This document shows positions 40,534-49,792 of a stretch of 64,000 bases of DNA, piece by piece; within the stretch, counting starts at the first letter, position 1, and each line of letters begins with the position of its first letter. The notes beneath the pieces were generated by a model, which saw only the letters and a list, made by a program, of their open reading frames with translations, had not been told where the DNA came from and did no database searches. A program made the position numbers and the translations under genes. This DNA comes from an uncultured Bacteroidales bacterium (lineage in GTDB: Bacteria > Bacteroidota > Bacteroidia > Bacteroidales > Muribaculaceae). The stretch spans positions 101,179 through 165,178 of the forward strand of contig CACZAC010000009.1 in the NCBI GenBank assembly GCA_902779125.1, written 5' to 3'.

Positions 40534-41925
40534 ATGGCTTTGAAACGAACAAAAATCGTTGATATCTTTGATCCCGCTCTGGTGGGACAACAGGTGTGTG
40601 TCAAGGGCTGGGTTCGCAGCCGCCGTGGTAACAAGTTCGTCCAGTTCATCGCATTGAACGACGGCTCGACCATCAACAACCTGCAAATCGTCGTTGACCT
40701 CGAGAAGTTCAGCGAGGAAGAGCTGCGTCCCATTACCACTGGTGCCAGCTTGCACGTTGAAGGCCTTCTCGTTGAGTCGCAAGGCAAAGGCCAGACCGTA
40801 GAGGTACAGGCCCAGACCATCGAGATTTATGGCACCTGTGCCGATGATTATCCCATGCAGAAGAAAGGCCACACGCTGGAATTCCTGCGCACCAAGGCCC
40901 ATCTGCGCATGCGCACCAACACCTTCGGTGCCGTGTTCCGCATTCGTCATCACTTGGCCTTTGCCATTCACAAGTTCTTCAACGACAAGGGCTTCTACTA
41001 CCTGCACACGCCGCTCATCACTGCTAGCGACTGCGAGGGTGCCGGTGACATGTTCCAGGTAACCACGCTTGACTTGGGTGACCTGCCCAAGACCGAGGAC
41101 GGCAAGACCGACTACACGAAGGACTTCTTCGGCAAATCCACGAGCTTGACCGTGTCGGGCCAGCTCGAGGGTGAGTTGGGTGCTACCGCGCTTGGTGAAA
41201 TCTATACCTTCGGCCCCACCTTCCGTGCCGAGAACAGTAACACGCCGCGCCATTTGGCCGAGTTCTGGATGATTGAGCCCGAGATGGCTTTCTATGACAT
41301 CACGGACAATATGGACCTGGCCGAGGAGTTCATCAAGTACTGTGTGAACTATGCGCTGGAGCACTGCCAGGATGACCTGGAGTTCCTCAACAAGATGTTT
41401 GACAACACGCTCATCGAGCGTCTGCACAGCGTCTTGAAGGAGCCGTTCGTACGCCTGACCTACACCGAGGGCATCGAAATCCTGAAGGCTGCCAAGAAGA
41501 AGTTTGAATTCCCCGTAGACTGGGGTGTGGACCTGCAGAGCGAACACGAGCGCTACCTTGTCGAGGAGCACTTCAAGCGCCCTGTCATCCTCACCGACTA
41601 TCCGCGTGAAATCAAGGCCTTCTACATGAAGCAGAACGAGGACGGCAAGACCGTTCGCGCCATGGACGTATTGTTCCCCATGATTGGCGAAATCATCGGT
41701 GGTAGCGAGCGCGAGGCCGACTATGACAAGCTGATGAGCGAAATCGAGCGCCGCGGCATCCCCATGAAGGACATGTGGTGGTATCTCGACACCCGCCGCT
41801 TCGGCACCGTGCCCCACAGTGGCTTCGGTCTGGGCTTCGAGCGCCTGATTCTGTTCGTGACGGGTATGGCCAACATCCGCGACGTCATCCCCTTCCCGCG
41901 CACTCCGAACAACGCCGAGTTCTGA
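40534..41925 (+). CDS. asnS: Asparaginyl-tRNA synthetase
   Basis: A 463-residue class IIb aminoacyl-tRNA synthetase that charges tRNA-Asn. An N-terminal OB-fold ([20 protein letters not shown], about 18-37) is followed by the class II core: motif 2 [21 protein letters not shown] (quoted in part; about 229-249) and motif 3 [16 protein letters not shown] (about 430-445). A spacer with a GPTF/ASNS-type insertion is in line with AsnS, not AspS. Length is as usual. A hairpin (41929-41949) and a strong terminator (42011-42045) follow. Confidence 0.93.
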   Translation: MALKRTKIVDIFDPALVGQQVCVKGWVRSRRGNKFVQFIALNDGSTINNLQIVVDLEKFSEEELRPITTGASLHVEGLLVESQGKGQTVEVQAQTIEIYGTCADDYPMQKKGHTLEFLRTKAHLRMRTNTFGAVFRIRHHLAFAIHKFFNDKGFYYLHTPLITASDCEGAGDMFQVTTLDLGDLPKTEDGKTDYTKDFFGKSTSLTVSGQLEGELGATALGEIYTFGPTFRAENSNTPRHLAEFWMIEPEMAFYDITDNMDLAEEFIKYCVNYALEHCQDDLEFLNKMFDNTLIERLHSVLKEPFVRLTYTEGIEILKAAKKKFEFPVDWGVDLQSEHERYLVEEHFKRPVILTDYPREIKAFYMKQNEDGKTVRAMDVLFPMIGEIIGGSEREADYDKLMSEIERRGIPMKDMWWYLDTRRFGTVPHSGFGLGFERLILFVTGMANIRDVIPFPRTPNNAEF

Positions 41926-42010
41926 TATCCAAGTGGGCAAGCCACTTGGAGGTTAGAGTTGAGAGGGTCTTTTGCCCTCCAAATACGAGAAATACTTCAA
42001 CTTTCATCCT

Positions 42011-42045
42011 GCCGCGACAGCCACCCGCTGCCGCGGCTTTTTTTT
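42011..42045 (+). terminator. Rho-independent terminator of asnS
   Basis: GCCGCG (42011-42016) pairs with CGCGGC (42032-42037), extended inward by CAGC/GCTG, followed by eight T. Another perfect hairpin, CCAAGTGG-GCAAG-CCACTTGG, lies at 41929-41949 just behind the stop codon but without a T tract. Confidence 0.85.
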
Positions 42046-42128
42046 GTGCCCAAGGTTTAACTTTCTTTGTTTTTTTAATGCCAAAAACTTGCACTCTGTC
42101 ATAGTTCCTTTGCATCGTGAAAAGCGAT

Positions 42129-42170
42129 TAGCGGTTAGCAATTAGCTTTTAGCGATTAGAAATTAGAATG
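42129..42170 (+). repeat. TTAGnnn heptamer array (6 units) upstream of recA
   Basis: Six units at an exact 7-bp spacing: TTAGCGG, TTAGCAA, TTAGCTT, TTAGCGA, TTAGAAA, TTAGAAT. It ends 28 bases before the recA start, so it forms most of the recA leader. Confidence 0.85.
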
Positions 42171-42197
42171 ATTATTTACAACTAAAACTGATAAACT

Positions 42198-43301
42198 ATG
42201 ACTGAGCAGATTTTAAAACAGGAAGTGATGATTGACGGGCAGCAGGTGCTGAGTATCGCCACGCCCGACATTGTGACCAACCACGTCGCCGAGACCGCGC
42301 CACACTCACCGCGCGTCACCGAGGTGGACCCCATGAAGCTGCAAGTGATGCAGAATGCCGTTGCCAAGATTGAGAAAGCTTTTGGCACCTGTGCCATCAT
42401 GCGGATGAATGATGAAAGCGTTGAGGACGTCGATGTCATCCCCACCGGTTCAATCGGCCTCGACAGGGCGCTGGGTGTGGGCGGCTATCCCCGCGGACGC
42501 ATCGTCGAAATCTACGGTCCCGAGTCATCGGGCAAGACCACGCTGGCACTCCACGCCATCGCCCAAGCCCAGCAGATGGGTGGCATCGCCGCCTATATCG
42601 ACGCTGAGCACGCCTTTGACCGCTCTTATGCCGAAGCCGTCGGCGTGAACACGCGCAACCTGTGGATTTCGCAGCCCGACAACGGTGAGCAGGCACTGGA
42701 GATTGCCGACCAGCTCATCCGCTCGGCCGCCATCGACGTCATCGTCATCGATAGCGTCGCCGCCCTTACCCCCAAGGCCGAAATCGAGGGCGAGATGGGC
42801 GAGAGCAAGATGGGTTTGCAGGCACGGCTGATGAGCCAGGCATTGAGGAAACTCACCGCCACCATCGCCAAGACGCGCACCTGCTGCATCTTCATCAACC
42901 AGTTGCGCGAGAAACTGGGTGTGATGTTCGGCAACCCCGAGACGACCACCGGTGGCAACGCGTTGAAGTTCTACAGCAGCGTGCGACTCGACATCCGCCG
43001 CTTGGCGCACATCAAGGACGGGGACCGCGTGCTGGGCGCCCAAACGCGCGTCAAGGTGGTGAAGAACAAAGTCGCCCCACCCTTCCGCAAGGCCGAGTTC
43101 GACGTCATCTACGGCATCGGCATCAGCCGCGAGAGCGAACTCATCGACATGGGAGTCGAAGCAGGCATCATCAAGAAGAGCGGTGCATGGTTCAGTTGGC
43201 AGGATATGCGCTTGGGCCAAGGCCGTGAGGCTGCCAAGCAATACCTCATCGACAATCCCGACACCGCCGATGCCATTGCCGACCTCCTCCGCACCACATA
43301 A
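42198..43301 (+). CDS. recA: Recombinase RecA
   Basis: A 367-residue recombinase. The core starts at about residue 46 ([18 protein letters not shown]). Walker [10 protein letters not shown] (about 97-105), Walker [11 protein letters not shown] (about 171-180), the L1/L2 regions ([42 protein letters not shown], quoted in parts) and [16 protein letters not shown] are all present. Relative to usual Bacteroidales RecA the N-terminus has about 40 extra residues with no recognised motif; a start at residue 46 is possible. The C-terminus is short and lacks the usual acidic tail. A long hairpin follows. Confidence 0.92.
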   Translation: MTEQILKQEVMIDGQQVLSIATPDIVTNHVAETAPHSPRVTEVDPMKLQVMQNAVAKIEKAFGTCAIMRMNDESVEDVDVIPTGSIGLDRALGVGGYPRGRIVEIYGPESSGKTTLALHAIAQAQQMGGIAAYIDAEHAFDRSYAEAVGVNTRNLWISQPDNGEQALEIADQLIRSAAIDVIVIDSVAALTPKAEIEGEMGESKMGLQARLMSQALRKLTATIAKTRTCCIFINQLREKLGVMFGNPETTTGGNALKFYSSVRLDIRRLAHIKDGDRVLGAQTRVKVVKNKVAPPFRKAEFDVIYGIGISRESELIDMGVEAGIIKKSGAWFSWQDMRLGQGREAAKQYLIDNPDTADAIADLLRTT

Positions 43302-43333
43302 ACCTTAAATCCCATACCATGAAGACCACTTAA

Positions 43334-43390
43334 AACAACAGATTAGTCTGAGTGTTCTGATTTTCAGACTCCTCAGACTAATCAGTTGTT
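43334..43390. terminator. 19-bp stem inverted repeat between recA and the methyltransferase gene
   Basis: The arms AACAACAGATTAGTCTGAG (43334-43352) and CTCAGACTAATCAGTTGTT (43372-43390) are complementary except at one position, with a 19-nt loop that itself holds CTGA/TCAG. It stands between two convergent genes and probably ends both transcripts. Confidence 0.7.
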
Positions 43391-43405
43391 AATTTCGACC
43401 TGTGT

Positions 43406-44119
43406 TCAGACCTTTTTTGTGAGGCGGGCGAGATAGTCGTAGTGCTCACCACGGGCGATGATGTCGCAGTGGAATCCGTGCTGTAACGCCTGTTCCCGCA
43501 GGGTCTCAGGGTCGATAAACAGCCATGGGAATGGCTCGCCCTTGATGCCACGATACTGCATCTGGTAGGTCAACTCGCCATAATAGCCATCAATACCCGT
43601 CAGGTCGATGAAGCCGTCCTCGTCCTCAAAGACATAGCAGATGTCACTCGAGTCGCACAGCAGTTGGCCACCAGGCGCCAGCAGAGCGTCGAGTTGCATG
43701 AAGAAAGCGGGCAGACGGCTCAACGAGCCCACGATGCCAATGCCGTTCATGAGCATGATGATGCTGTCATATTGCCCACGCAAAGTAAAGAAATCCTGCT
43801 CCAGAACTTTGTCCACGCCGCGGTCACGCATCGTTTCGACACACAGCGGAGAAATATCAATCGCAGTCACTTGCTTGCCCATGGCCTGCAACGCCAGCGA
43901 GTGGCATCCCGCTCCAGCTCCCACGTCAAGAATATTGCCGTCGGCCAGTTCCAGCGCCTGGCGTTCTATCGCCGGCATATCGTCAACCGAGCGAAACAGG
44001 GTGGTGACAGGGATTTCGTCCTCGTCGAACATCGGCGAGAATACACGCAGGCGGGCCGCTTTACCGGTAGCGTGGTAATCGGCGATGGCATGACCCATCG
44101 GGTCCTTCAACTCGGTCAT
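43406..44119 (-). CDS. Class I SAM-dependent methyltransferase
   Basis: A 237-residue protein with the Rossmann-like methyltransferase core: motif I NILDVGAGAGCHSLAL (about 62-77), the acidic end of strand 2 in QVTAIDISPLCVETM, and a motif-IV-like SIIMLMNGIGIVGS (about 117-130). The family cannot be narrowed to a substrate; small molecules or proteins are both possible. It follows the flavoprotein gene by 6 bases on the same strand, so they form an operon. Confidence 0.85.
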   Translation of the reverse strand: MTELKDPMGHAIADYHATGKAARLRVFSPMFDEDEIPVTTLFRSVDDMPAIERQALELADGNILDVGAGAGCHSLALQAMGKQVTAIDISPLCVETMRDRGVDKVLEQDFFTLRGQYDSIIMLMNGIGIVGSLSRLPAFFMQLDALLAPGGQLLCDSSDICYVFEDEDGFIDLTGIDGYYGELTYQMQYRGIKGEPFPWLFIDPETLREQALQHGFHCDIIARGEHYDYLARLTKKV

Positions 44120-44125
44120 CAGCAG

Positions 44126-44740
44126 TTATCGGATGAAATGCGTTCCGTGCCAGGGCTCATACTTGGGCGCCGTCTCGGGGGTGAGCTGCCTGATCATCCA
44201 CGCCATATTCAGCGCCATGGTGCGCATCGTCTGCATGCCTTCGCCGTCGAGGCGTGCCTCGCCAGCTTCGCGACCATAGACGATATTCCAGTACTGTGAG
44301 GTAGCGAGCGGCATATTCACCATCTGGAACGGCATCTGCAGCATTTGGAACGCCGCACTGGCCCCGCCACGACGGCACACTGCCACTGCTGCAGCGGGTT
44401 TGCCTTTGACTTTGGCGCCAGCAAACAGCACGCGGTGAATCAGATTCAGTATCGTACCGGTAGGGGTGCCGTAATAGACCGGCGAGCCAACGATAAGTCC
44501 GTCGGCCTCGTTCAACTTATCAATGACCTCGTTGCACAGGTCATCATTAAACACACAATGACCGTCACCGGCGTTTACACAACCGCCACAGGCAATGCAA
44601 CCGCGCACTGGCTTCACGCCAATCCACACGATTTCGGTCTTAAGACCCGCTTCGTTCAGGGTCTTTGCTGCCTCACTCAGGGCGAAATAGGTGTTGCCCT
44701 TCTCATGAGGTGAACCATTGATTAATAAGACTTTTTTCAT
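44126..44740 (-). CDS. Flavodoxin-like fold flavoprotein (NADPH-dependent FMN reductase/iron-sulfur flavoprotein type)
   Basis: A 204-residue protein with an FMN-binding loop LLINGSPHEKGNTYFAL (about 5-21) and a Cys cluster CIACGGCVNAGDGHC (about 48-62) typical of the iron-sulfur flavoprotein branch, followed by the substrate loop GSPVYYGTPTGTILN. Such proteins transfer electrons between NAD(P)H or ferredoxin and small acceptors. The methyltransferase gene lies 6 bases downstream in the same operon. Confidence 0.85.
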   Translation of the reverse strand: MKKVLLINGSPHEKGNTYFALSEAAKTLNEAGLKTEIVWIGVKPVRGCIACGGCVNAGDGHCVFNDDLCNEVIDKLNEADGLIVGSPVYYGTPTGTILNLIHRVLFAGAKVKGKPAAAVAVCRRGGASAAFQMLQMPFQMVNMPLATSQYWNIVYGREAGEARLDGEGMQTMRTMALNMAWMIRQLTPETAPKYEPWHGTHFIR

Positions 44741-44861
44741 ATTCGGTTTTTCTTTTAATCGTTTTAAATTAATGTATCATCCATTAGGATAATTCTGTCC
44801 AATTAAATCCAATATTTCTAAGTTATCCAGTATTTACAGATTGTCAAGAGTCGGATACTCC

Positions 44862-45392
44862 CTATTCAATCAACGTCATCTTATAGCCCATCGACTTGAG
44901 CTGCACCGCCATACCCATCTGGTACATGCACTGCAGACACGCGACATAGCCCCTGAAGGCATCGGCTGTTCCCGGCTCGATATCCTGCTTGAAGAGAAGC
45001 CGTTTGGCGCGCTCGGCACAGTCACCCACCAGCATCTGCATCGACTCGGCATCGTCTCCATGCAGGTCCAGCACCTCATCCATGATGTACTCGTCCAAGT
45101 CGTCATATCCCCTCTTGTCGCGCAAGTAGAGGTACAGATTGTCGATTTTGCTATAGCGCTCCCAATCTTCATCCCAAAACTTGGTCACTGCCATGGAAAC
45201 AAACATCATCCATCCCAGCGAAGCCACAGGATAGCTGGCAAATTCACGGGCTCCATCGGGCAAATAGGCCTCGGCGATGACGGGCCATTTCTCCTCGACA
45301 TCAGGGCACTCGGGCAGACGCTCATCTACAGCGTCGCGGTCACACAAATAACGGTGCAGGTCACTCAGCAGCGTAGCGGCAAATTCTTCCAT
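44862..45392 (-). CDS. Conserved-looking hypothetical protein (176 aa)
   Basis: Not recognised. The protein is acidic and helical, has no signal peptide or clear membrane segment, and contains WPVIAEAYLPDGAREF, YPVASLGWMMFVSMAV and a C-terminal GYVACLQCMYQMGMAVQLK. The codon use is like that of the neighbours, and the frame is bounded by a good start (MEEFAATLL) and spacing. It follows the CapD-like gene by 34 bases on the same strand, so co-transcription is likely. Confidence 0.6.
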   Translation of the reverse strand: MEEFAATLLSDLHRYLCDRDAVDERLPECPDVEEKWPVIAEAYLPDGAREFASYPVASLGWMMFVSMAVTKFWDEDWERYSKIDNLYLYLRDKRGYDDLDEYIMDEVLDLHGDDAESMQMLVGDCAERAKRLLFKQDIEPGTADAFRGYVACLQCMYQMGMAVQLKSMGYKMTLIE

Positions 45393-45426
45393 TGTCGTTC
45401 ATTTAAAAAAGAGTGGAAAATGATGA

Positions 45427-47439
45427 TTACTCGGCGGTGGGCTGAAGTCTATCGGGAGCCGACGGCTCTTGGACCAAATCAGACTGCTCGATTTCCTTGT
45501 CGATTGACTCAAACTTGCTCTGTTGGCTCTTGTACTCAGGCACAAACTTCTTCATGGCATATACCATAGCATGAACATCGGCCTTGCCTGCAAGCTCGAT
45601 AATATGGCTGATATTGGCGCACACATCATTGTAATTGTAGGTCTTGACCTTGGCAATCATAATCTTCTTGTTGACGGTAGCTGTGGTCTTTTCCTTGTCA
45701 TTGAGCAGTTCCTCATACAGTTTCTCACCAGGACGCAGGCCAATTTCCGTAATCTTGATATCGACATCAGGCTTGAGGCCTGCCAGCGAAATCATGCGGC
45801 GCGCCAAGTCATAAATCTTGACAGGTTCACCCATGTCAAAGATATAAATCTCACCGCCGCTGCCCATGCAACCCGCCTCGAGAACGAGCGAACAGGCCTC
45901 GGGAATCGTCATGAAATAACGGATAATCTCCTTGTGGGTCACAGTGACGGGGCCACCTGCAGCAATCTGCTTGCGGAACAAGGGAATCACCGAACCGTTG
46001 CTGCCCAGCACGTTGCCAAAGCGCGTGGTGATGAACTGCGTTTTCTTGCCTTGTTTTTGGGCATGGAAGAACAGTGACTGGCAATAAATTTCGGCCAGAC
46101 GCTTGGTGCAACCCATCACATTGGTGGGATTGACAGCCTTGTCGGTCGAAATCATCACAAACTTGTACACATTGTACTTGAGCGCCAAGTCAGCGACATT
46201 GCGGGTACCCATCACGTTGGCCAAAATTGCCTCGGTGGGGTTGATTTCCATCATGGGCACATGCTTGTAGGCAGCAGCATGGAAGACATAGCGAGGACGG
46301 AATTTGGCAAAAGCCTCCTCGACACGCTCCCGATTGCGCACATCACCGATAAACAGTTCGATATGGGCTTTAGGATAGTCCTTCTTCATCTCTATCGAGA
46401 TGTCGTGCATGGGTGTCTCGGCCTGGTCAAACAGCACAATCTTGCTGGCACCGTAATTGGACACCTGACGCACGATTTCACTGCCGATAGAACCGCACGC
46501 ACCCGTGATGAGCACACATGAGCCCTTGATGTGTTCACTCACCAGAGGATTGTTCAGCACGATGGGATCACGGCCCAGCAGGTCCTCAATCTGCACCTCC
46601 TTGACATAAGTCGAAATGCCCCGCTTCTCATCGGTTTTTTCCTCGTCTTGCTCAAACTCTGCCACCCTGTTCATGGCAAGCAGTGCAATATCGTTCTTGA
46701 TAAAGTAGTCGGCAAAGCCACTGTTCATCAAGTAGTTGCTGCGAGAGTCAAAAATCAGAGCATCGATGTTCTTGCTGGCGAAGATTTCAGTCATCGTGGT
46801 AGGATCAAACTTATAGACCTTGAAGCCGTTGAGTTCGCTACTCTCTTCGCCCGATTTTAGACTTAGAAGGCCCACCGGCAGATACTTGCCGCCCACTTCA
46901 CCCTTGAGCGCATTGGCAAGGAAGACCGAAGCAAACGAGGTACCCAAAACCAGCACACGTTTACGCCCCTCGGTGGAACTGGTCATCCTCATATACAAGT
47001 ACTTGATACACAGGCGTTCAATCATCATCATCGAGAATGACAGTGCACCGATGACCAGAATGTTCCAGAATTTCATCAACATCGTGCCCCAGAGAGCCAG
47101 ATGCACGGCATTGATACCGACAAGCACGATAGTGGAGAATACAATCAGCATGAAAATGCGATACAGGTCCTCAATTACCGATAGACGTATAACGCAAGTA
47201 TAACTCCTTGAAAGATAAGAGATAATGAAATAAACTGCCAAAATTATGAATCCGTTGAGAAGGATGCTCATGGGCGTCGGCACCTGATGCAACGAGTAAA
47301 TATCGGCAACAACTGTGGATACATAGCTGGCCAAGACAATGAGCATGTCAAGCAGCAAGATAATCCACCGTGGTGTGGTTTTTACCTTAAAAGACCTGAA
47401 TAGTCTCAAGTCCAAAAGTTTATTTATTATTCTCTCCAT
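45427..47439 (-). CDS. CapD/WbpM-type nucleotide-sugar dehydratase/epimerase (polysaccharide biosynthesis)
   Basis: A 670-residue membrane-bound enzyme. Four N-terminal membrane segments (about 25-150) and a CoA-binding/Rossmann-like domain (RVLVLGTSFASVFLANAL, about 163) precede an SDR domain with GACGSIGSEI (about 316-325) and ISTDKAVNPTNVMGCTKRLAE (about 432-452), in which the catalytic Tyr is replaced by Met (M-x3-K) as in WbpM/FlaA1/PglF. Such enzymes form UDP-4-keto-6-deoxy sugars (for example from UDP-GlcNAc) for capsule, O-antigen or glycoprotein glycans. It has a promoter with a leader of about 165 nt. Confidence 0.9.
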   Translation of the reverse strand: MERIINKLLDLRLFRSFKVKTTPRWIILLLDMLIVLASYVSTVVADIYSLHQVPTPMSILLNGFIILAVYFIISYLSRSYTCVIRLSVIEDLYRIFMLIVFSTIVLVGINAVHLALWGTMLMKFWNILVIGALSFSMMMIERLCIKYLYMRMTSSTEGRKRVLVLGTSFASVFLANALKGEVGGKYLPVGLLSLKSGEESSELNGFKVYKFDPTTMTEIFASKNIDALIFDSRSNYLMNSGFADYFIKNDIALLAMNRVAEFEQDEEKTDEKRGISTYVKEVQIEDLLGRDPIVLNNPLVSEHIKGSCVLITGACGSIGSEIVRQVSNYGASKIVLFDQAETPMHDISIEMKKDYPKAHIELFIGDVRNRERVEEAFAKFRPRYVFHAAAYKHVPMMEINPTEAILANVMGTRNVADLALKYNVYKFVMISTDKAVNPTNVMGCTKRLAEIYCQSLFFHAQKQGKKTQFITTRFGNVLGSNGSVIPLFRKQIAAGGPVTVTHKEIIRYFMTIPEACSLVLEAGCMGSGGEIYIFDMGEPVKIYDLARRMISLAGLKPDVDIKITEIGLRPGEKLYEELLNDKEKTTATVNKKIMIAKVKTYNYNDVCANISHIIELAGKADVHAMVYAMKKFVPEYKSQQSKFESIDKEIEQSDLVQEPSAPDRLQPTAE

Positions 47440-47612
47440 TGTGTAGGGTTCAATTTTTCATGTCCGGTGCCTCAAGGACAGTGATAAGGTGGAATGATAT
47501 CCGTTTTCAATATCATGGCCAGCGCACCAGTGCTATTATTGCCCGTTCCCGTGAAAAGCGGCATCCTTTCGATGGTTCACAGCGGGTCTTTTATCGGTCA
47601 TTTTTAAACGCA

Positions 47613-47643
47613 CAAAGTTAGTGTAATTATTTTAATAATCAAA
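47613..47643 (-). promoter_or_regulatory. Promoter of the capD-like gene
   Basis: Minus strand: TTTG (47643-47640), 19 bases, TAACTTTG (47620-47613). The transcript would start near 47606, leaving a leader of about 165 nt, long for this window. Confidence 0.75.
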
Positions 47644-47767
47644 AATCAATCTTAAAAAACACTCAAAAAAAACCCAGAAATCGCTCTGCACTCATTATCA
47701 AACGAGTGTAATTGCTAAGAAATCAAAAAAACTCTACACCATTGAAGTCCATTAAAAGGAATTTGAT

Positions 47768-47775
47768 TAATTTTG
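47768..47775 (+). promoter_or_regulatory. -7 box upstream of the PCMD gene
   Basis: TAATTTTG, followed by CAAG; the ATG at 47797 is 21 bases downstream. An ATTG at 47741-47744 is a weak -33 candidate at 23 bases. Confidence 0.5.
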
Positions 47776-47796
47776 CAAGTTTAAAAGTTATAAAGT

Positions 47797-48975
47797 ATGA
47801 TTCAATCATCTATCATAAAGCTAATCACTCACCTGGCCATTATCGGGTTAACGATACTCATGACGGTGATGAACACTTCCTGCTTCGGCTCAGAGCCCGA
47901 CGGTTGCGAGGCCGATATCGAGATTGCCACCCTGCACGTGGACAACCCTGGGGACTTCTTTTTCCAGCCCACCGACTCGATGCAGGTGGTCTTCTCGACC
48001 GACACTATTATCACCTTCGCCGTGCGCAGTCATGTTGACGTGTCCTCACTGGCTCCCGTGTTTAAACTCTCGGAGGGCGCTACGGTAAGCCCTGCCAGCG
48101 GCAGTACCCACGACTTCTCTAACGGCCCCGTCATCTACACGGTGACTTCTCAGGACGGCAGGTGGCAACGCCATTACCGCCTGAGCGTGGTACCCACGGC
48201 TGTCATGGTAGCCGACACGCTGCGCTTCGACTTTGAGCACTATGAGCTGGACCCCGCCAGCCAGCGCTACTACATCTGGCACAACGTGCTGCCCGATGGC
48301 ACACTGGGCAACGACTGGTCAACAGCCAATGCCGGCTACCGCATCTCGATGAGTTCGGCCCAGCCCGAGGAATACCCCACTACCCCACTGGCAGCGGGAT
48401 TTGACGGAGCTGGAGTGTGCCTGCGCACCTGTGACACGGGACCTTTCGGCAAGATGGCGAACAAGCGATTGGCTGCAGGCAATATGTTCTTGGGCACATT
48501 CGACATCAGAATTGCCATGAGCGACCACCTGCACGCTACACGTTTCGGCATTCCCTTCACGAGCAAGCCCGACAAGTTTACAGGCTATTATACCTACGAA
48601 CCCGGTCCCACGGTGCAGGACTTCTACGGCAATCCCATTGCTGGACGAGTCGACAGTGCCGACGTATATGCGGTGTTCTACCGTAACCACGATGCTGCCG
48701 GCAACGAAGTGGTGCTCTATGGAGACAACGTCTTATCGAGCAACCTGATTGTCGCTGTGGCCGAACTGGAATATGTGGCCCCCACAAGCCAATGGACTCC
48801 ATGGGAGTTGAAATTCAAGTATCGCGAGGAGGTTGACGAGCAGTTGCTCGCCAATCGAGGCTACAGCCTGGCTATCGTGTTCTCGTCGAGTTCTGCCGGA
48901 GGCGACTTCATCGGTGCCATCGGCAGCCGCCTGTGTGTGGACAAGGTAAGACTCATCTGCAGCCACGAGGAATGA
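47797..48975 (+). CDS. PCMD domain lipoprotein (putative carbohydrate metabolism domain)
   Basis: A 392-residue exported protein. A long N-terminal hydrophobic signal ends in a lipobox-like MNTSC (Cys about 29), so it is probably a surface or outer-membrane lipoprotein. A small beta domain (about 40-130, DUF/Ig-like) is followed by the PCMD domain (about 140-385): RFDFEHYELDP, CLRTCDTGPFGKMANKRLAAG, FGIPFTSKPDKFTGYYTYEPG and FSSSSAGGDFIGAIGSRLCVD. The domain is common in Bacteroidetes and is thought to bind or process carbohydrate, but evidence is mainly from context. The next gene starts 35 bases later. Confidence 0.8.
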   Translation: MIQSSIIKLITHLAIIGLTILMTVMNTSCFGSEPDGCEADIEIATLHVDNPGDFFFQPTDSMQVVFSTDTIITFAVRSHVDVSSLAPVFKLSEGATVSPASGSTHDFSNGPVIYTVTSQDGRWQRHYRLSVVPTAVMVADTLRFDFEHYELDPASQRYYIWHNVLPDGTLGNDWSTANAGYRISMSSAQPEEYPTTPLAAGFDGAGVCLRTCDTGPFGKMANKRLAAGNMFLGTFDIRIAMSDHLHATRFGIPFTSKPDKFTGYYTYEPGPTVQDFYGNPIAGRVDSADVYAVFYRNHDAAGNEVVLYGDNVLSSNLIVAVAELEYVAPTSQWTPWELKFKYREEVDEQLLANRGYSLAIVFSSSSAGGDFIGAIGSRLCVDKVRLICSHEE

Positions 48976-49010
48976 GCATCCATAAACTGAAAATTGAAAA
49001 CCGACAATAA

Positions 49011-49763
49011 ATGATTAACATCAAACATATCGTTTTATTGGCCTGCATGACCATGGCTGGCATCAGTCTTCACGCCACAGTACTTGACAGCCTGTGGGTG
49101 GACGCTCGCCTGGGATATACCGTGGGCGGCACCATTCCCACCCACATGGGCAAGGAGATTCGTGGCATCAACAGCTTCAACCCAGGATTGAATTTCTCGA
49201 TTGCCGTTGAGGCGACACTGCCACTGGGCAATAACTGGGGAATACACTCTGGTGTGCGCTACGAACTGGGCAGCATGGACGTGGACAGCCGCGTCAAGAA
49301 CTATGACATCGAGGTCGTTAGGGGTGAGGAGTCGCTCAATGGCATCTTCGTGGGCAATGTGCGCATCAAGACCACACAACGACGCATCACGCTCCCCATA
49401 CAGGCCCAATACGACTTCAGCAAGGAGTTCAAGCTGCGTGGTGGATTGTTCATGGGATGGCTCACCAGCCGCAAGTTCTGGGGATGGGCCTACGACGGTT
49501 ACCTGCGCGAGGGTACGCCCATTGGCGCCAAAATCGACATGGGACGTGAACCCGGCGACCGCGGTGACTTTGACTTTGACAGCAACATGCGCCACATGCA
49601 ATGGGGCATCGACGTGGGCGCCGACTGGCAGTTCCACAGACGTTGGGGTATGTTTGCCGAGCTGACCTATGGCTTGAGCGGCATCTTCAAGAGTGATTTC
49701 CACTCGGTCCAGACACTGCGGCCCATGTACGGCACCCTAGGCATTCTTTATAGAATCAAATAA
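49011..49763 (+). CDS. Outer membrane beta-barrel protein (PorT-like)
   Basis: A 250-residue exported protein with a signal peptide (about 1-22) and alternating hydrophobic strands ending in an aromatic/hydrophobic C-terminus (YGTLGILYRIK), as in small outer-membrane barrels of the OmpW/PorT-like type. Strand pairs such as WGIHSGVRYELGSM, RITLPIQAQYDF and MQWGIDVGADWQFHRRWGMF support this. A PorT-specific role in secretion is not claimed. It lies between the PCMD gene (35 bases) and a dockerin-bearing gene (29 bases). Confidence 0.75.
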   Translation: MINIKHIVLLACMTMAGISLHATVLDSLWVDARLGYTVGGTIPTHMGKEIRGINSFNPGLNFSIAVEATLPLGNNWGIHSGVRYELGSMDVDSRVKNYDIEVVRGEESLNGIFVGNVRIKTTQRRITLPIQAQYDFSKEFKLRGGLFMGWLTSRKFWGWAYDGYLREGTPIGAKIDMGREPGDRGDFDFDSNMRHMQWGIDVGADWQFHRRWGMFAELTYGLSGIFKSDFHSVQTLRPMYGTLGILYRIK

Positions 49764-49792
49764 CATTATTATTATAACTACATTTATTCAAA

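Larger units (their letters stand above)
47440..47796. other. 357-bp divergent intergenic region
   Basis: The capD-like gene (-) and the PCMD gene (+) diverge here. The region holds a minus-strand promoter (47613-47643) with a long leader, and a plus-strand -7 box (47768-47775). An A-rich stretch (47636-47735) lies between. No gene is supported; a 60-codon frame at 47439-47621 overlaps the leader and has no start context. Confidence 0.6.

Noticed and set aside
47439-47621. 60-codon open frame upstream of the capD-like gene
   Set aside because: It overlaps the leader of the capD-like transcript on the other strand and has no promoter of its own.
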